7,611 nucleotides of DNA from Candidatus Obscuribacterales bacterium (GTDB taxonomy: Bacteria > Cyanobacteriota > Vampirovibrionia > Obscuribacterales > Obscuribacteraceae). How positions within the stretch are numbered: position 1 is the stretch's first letter; each line of letters begins with the position of its first letter. Location of the stretch: assembly GCA_021732245.1 (NCBI GenBank), contig JAKFVJ010000038.1, positions 1 to 7,611 on the forward strand. Reading direction: 5' to 3'. The translations under genes and the position numbers were made by a program. The notes under the pieces were generated by a model. That model saw only the letters and a list, made by a program, of their open reading frames with translations, was not told the origin of the DNA and searched no databases. This document shows, piece after piece, positions 7,351 through 7,611 of the stretch.

Positions 7351-7611
7351 TTCTCACCTACGTGTAGAGCCACTGTCCCCATGGCTAGTTTGCGCCATTT
7401 GATATTTGTGAGACCCGCTTGCGCAAACATTTTGCTGATTTTGTCAGGGGTGGGATAAGTCTTCAATGACTCAGGCAAATATGTGTACGCCTGACGATCT
7501 GATTGCAAAAGATCGCCGACAATAGGAACTACAGAACCGAAGTAAAAATTGAAGAGTTGAGCAAACAGCGGCGTGTCGGTGTGTCCCAGATCGAGATTTA
7601 TTACTCGTCCA
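7347..7611 (-). CDS. menG: UbiE/MenG-type demethylmenaquinone methyltransferase, C-terminal part only
   Basis: Only the last 87 residues are in the window; the gene continues past the right edge. Translation of the minus strand gives hallmarks of the UbiE/MenG C-terminus: NLDLGHTDTP (5-14 of the visible part), FNFYFGSVVPIVGDL (20-34), AYTYLPESLKTYP (41-53), an AGLTNI element (65-70) and the ending GTVALHVGEK (78-87). This resembles the general bacterial UbiE/MenG pattern rather than the plant-type cyanobacterial MenG as I recall it. The enzyme uses S-adenosylmethionine for the C-methylation that completes menaquinone (or a step of ubiquinone) at the membrane. The SAM-binding N-terminal half is not visible, so activity cannot be judged. 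Its TGA overlaps the lpxB GTG by four bases, which implies one transcript. Which quinone it serves cannot be told here; menaquinone is the default assumption. Confidence 0.88.
   Translation of the reverse strand, partial: GRVINLDLGHTDTPLFAQLFNFYFGSVVPIVGDLLQSDRQAYTYLPESLKTYPTPDKISKMFAQAGLTNIKWRKLAMGTVALHVGEK
7354..7359 (-). promoter_or_regulatory. Ribosome-binding site of lpxB
   Basis: AGGTGA on the minus strand lies 3 bases before the GTG start, so its GG is 6 bases from the start, a workable distance. It sits within the final codons of the methyltransferase gene and supports the GTG start. Confidence 0.5.

Noticed and set aside
1..7611. CRISPR array, insertion sequence, tRNA or rRNA genes.
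   Set aside because: No short regularly spaced repeats, transposase-like protein, terminal inverted repeats or cloverleaf-like sequence was seen. Coding sequence fills almost the whole window.

Overview
The window looks like a chromosomal piece of a bacterium with a Gram-negative (lipid A) envelope. It carries two blocks of genes that converge on each other at about 4,360. The left block holds kinase-like proteins joined to membrane segments and TPRs. The right block holds menaquinone and lipid A genes in a tightly overlapping cluster. Both the WPSPQDYNEA-type (YegI-like) kinase family and the gene mixture fit lineages such as Planctomycetes or the non-photosynthetic cyanobacterial sister group (Melainabacteria/Vampirovibrionia, e.g. 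Obscuribacterales). The last is my best guess, but it rests on gene content and recalled resemblance and should be held loosely.

Left block, plus strand (1-4358). It contains (i) the 3' part of a gene whose product runs from the C-lobe of a kinase-like domain through a linker and one membrane helix to three TPRs. Next is (ii) a complete 651-residue paralogue: YegI-like kinase domain, membrane helix, about four TPR-like repeats. Last is (iii) a 386-residue exported protein with a signal peptide, two N-terminal TPR-like repeats and two retropepsin-type aspartic protease domains. Genes ii and iii overlap by 11 bp. Genes i and ii share a 150-codon segment with no gaps (about 80% identical residues), after which their linkers, membrane helices and TPRs are unrelated. 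The charge pattern suggests that the kinase domains are cytoplasmic, while the TPRs of all three proteins and the protease lie outside the membrane.

Right block, minus strand (7611 down to 4361). In transcription order it reads: 3' end of a UbiE/MenG methyltransferase (quinone synthesis), lpxB (lipid A disaccharide synthase) and an MsbA-like ABC exporter. Consecutive genes overlap by four bases (GTGA and ATGA), so the three are probably cotranscribed and translationally coupled. LpxB makes the lipid A disaccharide and the ABC exporter is the natural candidate to flip its product.

The stop codons of the two blocks are only 2 bp apart, and a weak imperfect hairpin spans both. The only non-coding gap of note is 68 bp between the two kinase-like genes. 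I see no RNA genes, insertion sequences or CRISPR arrays. The most interesting part is the left block, a possible membrane-spanning kinase-like/TPR/retropepsin system.
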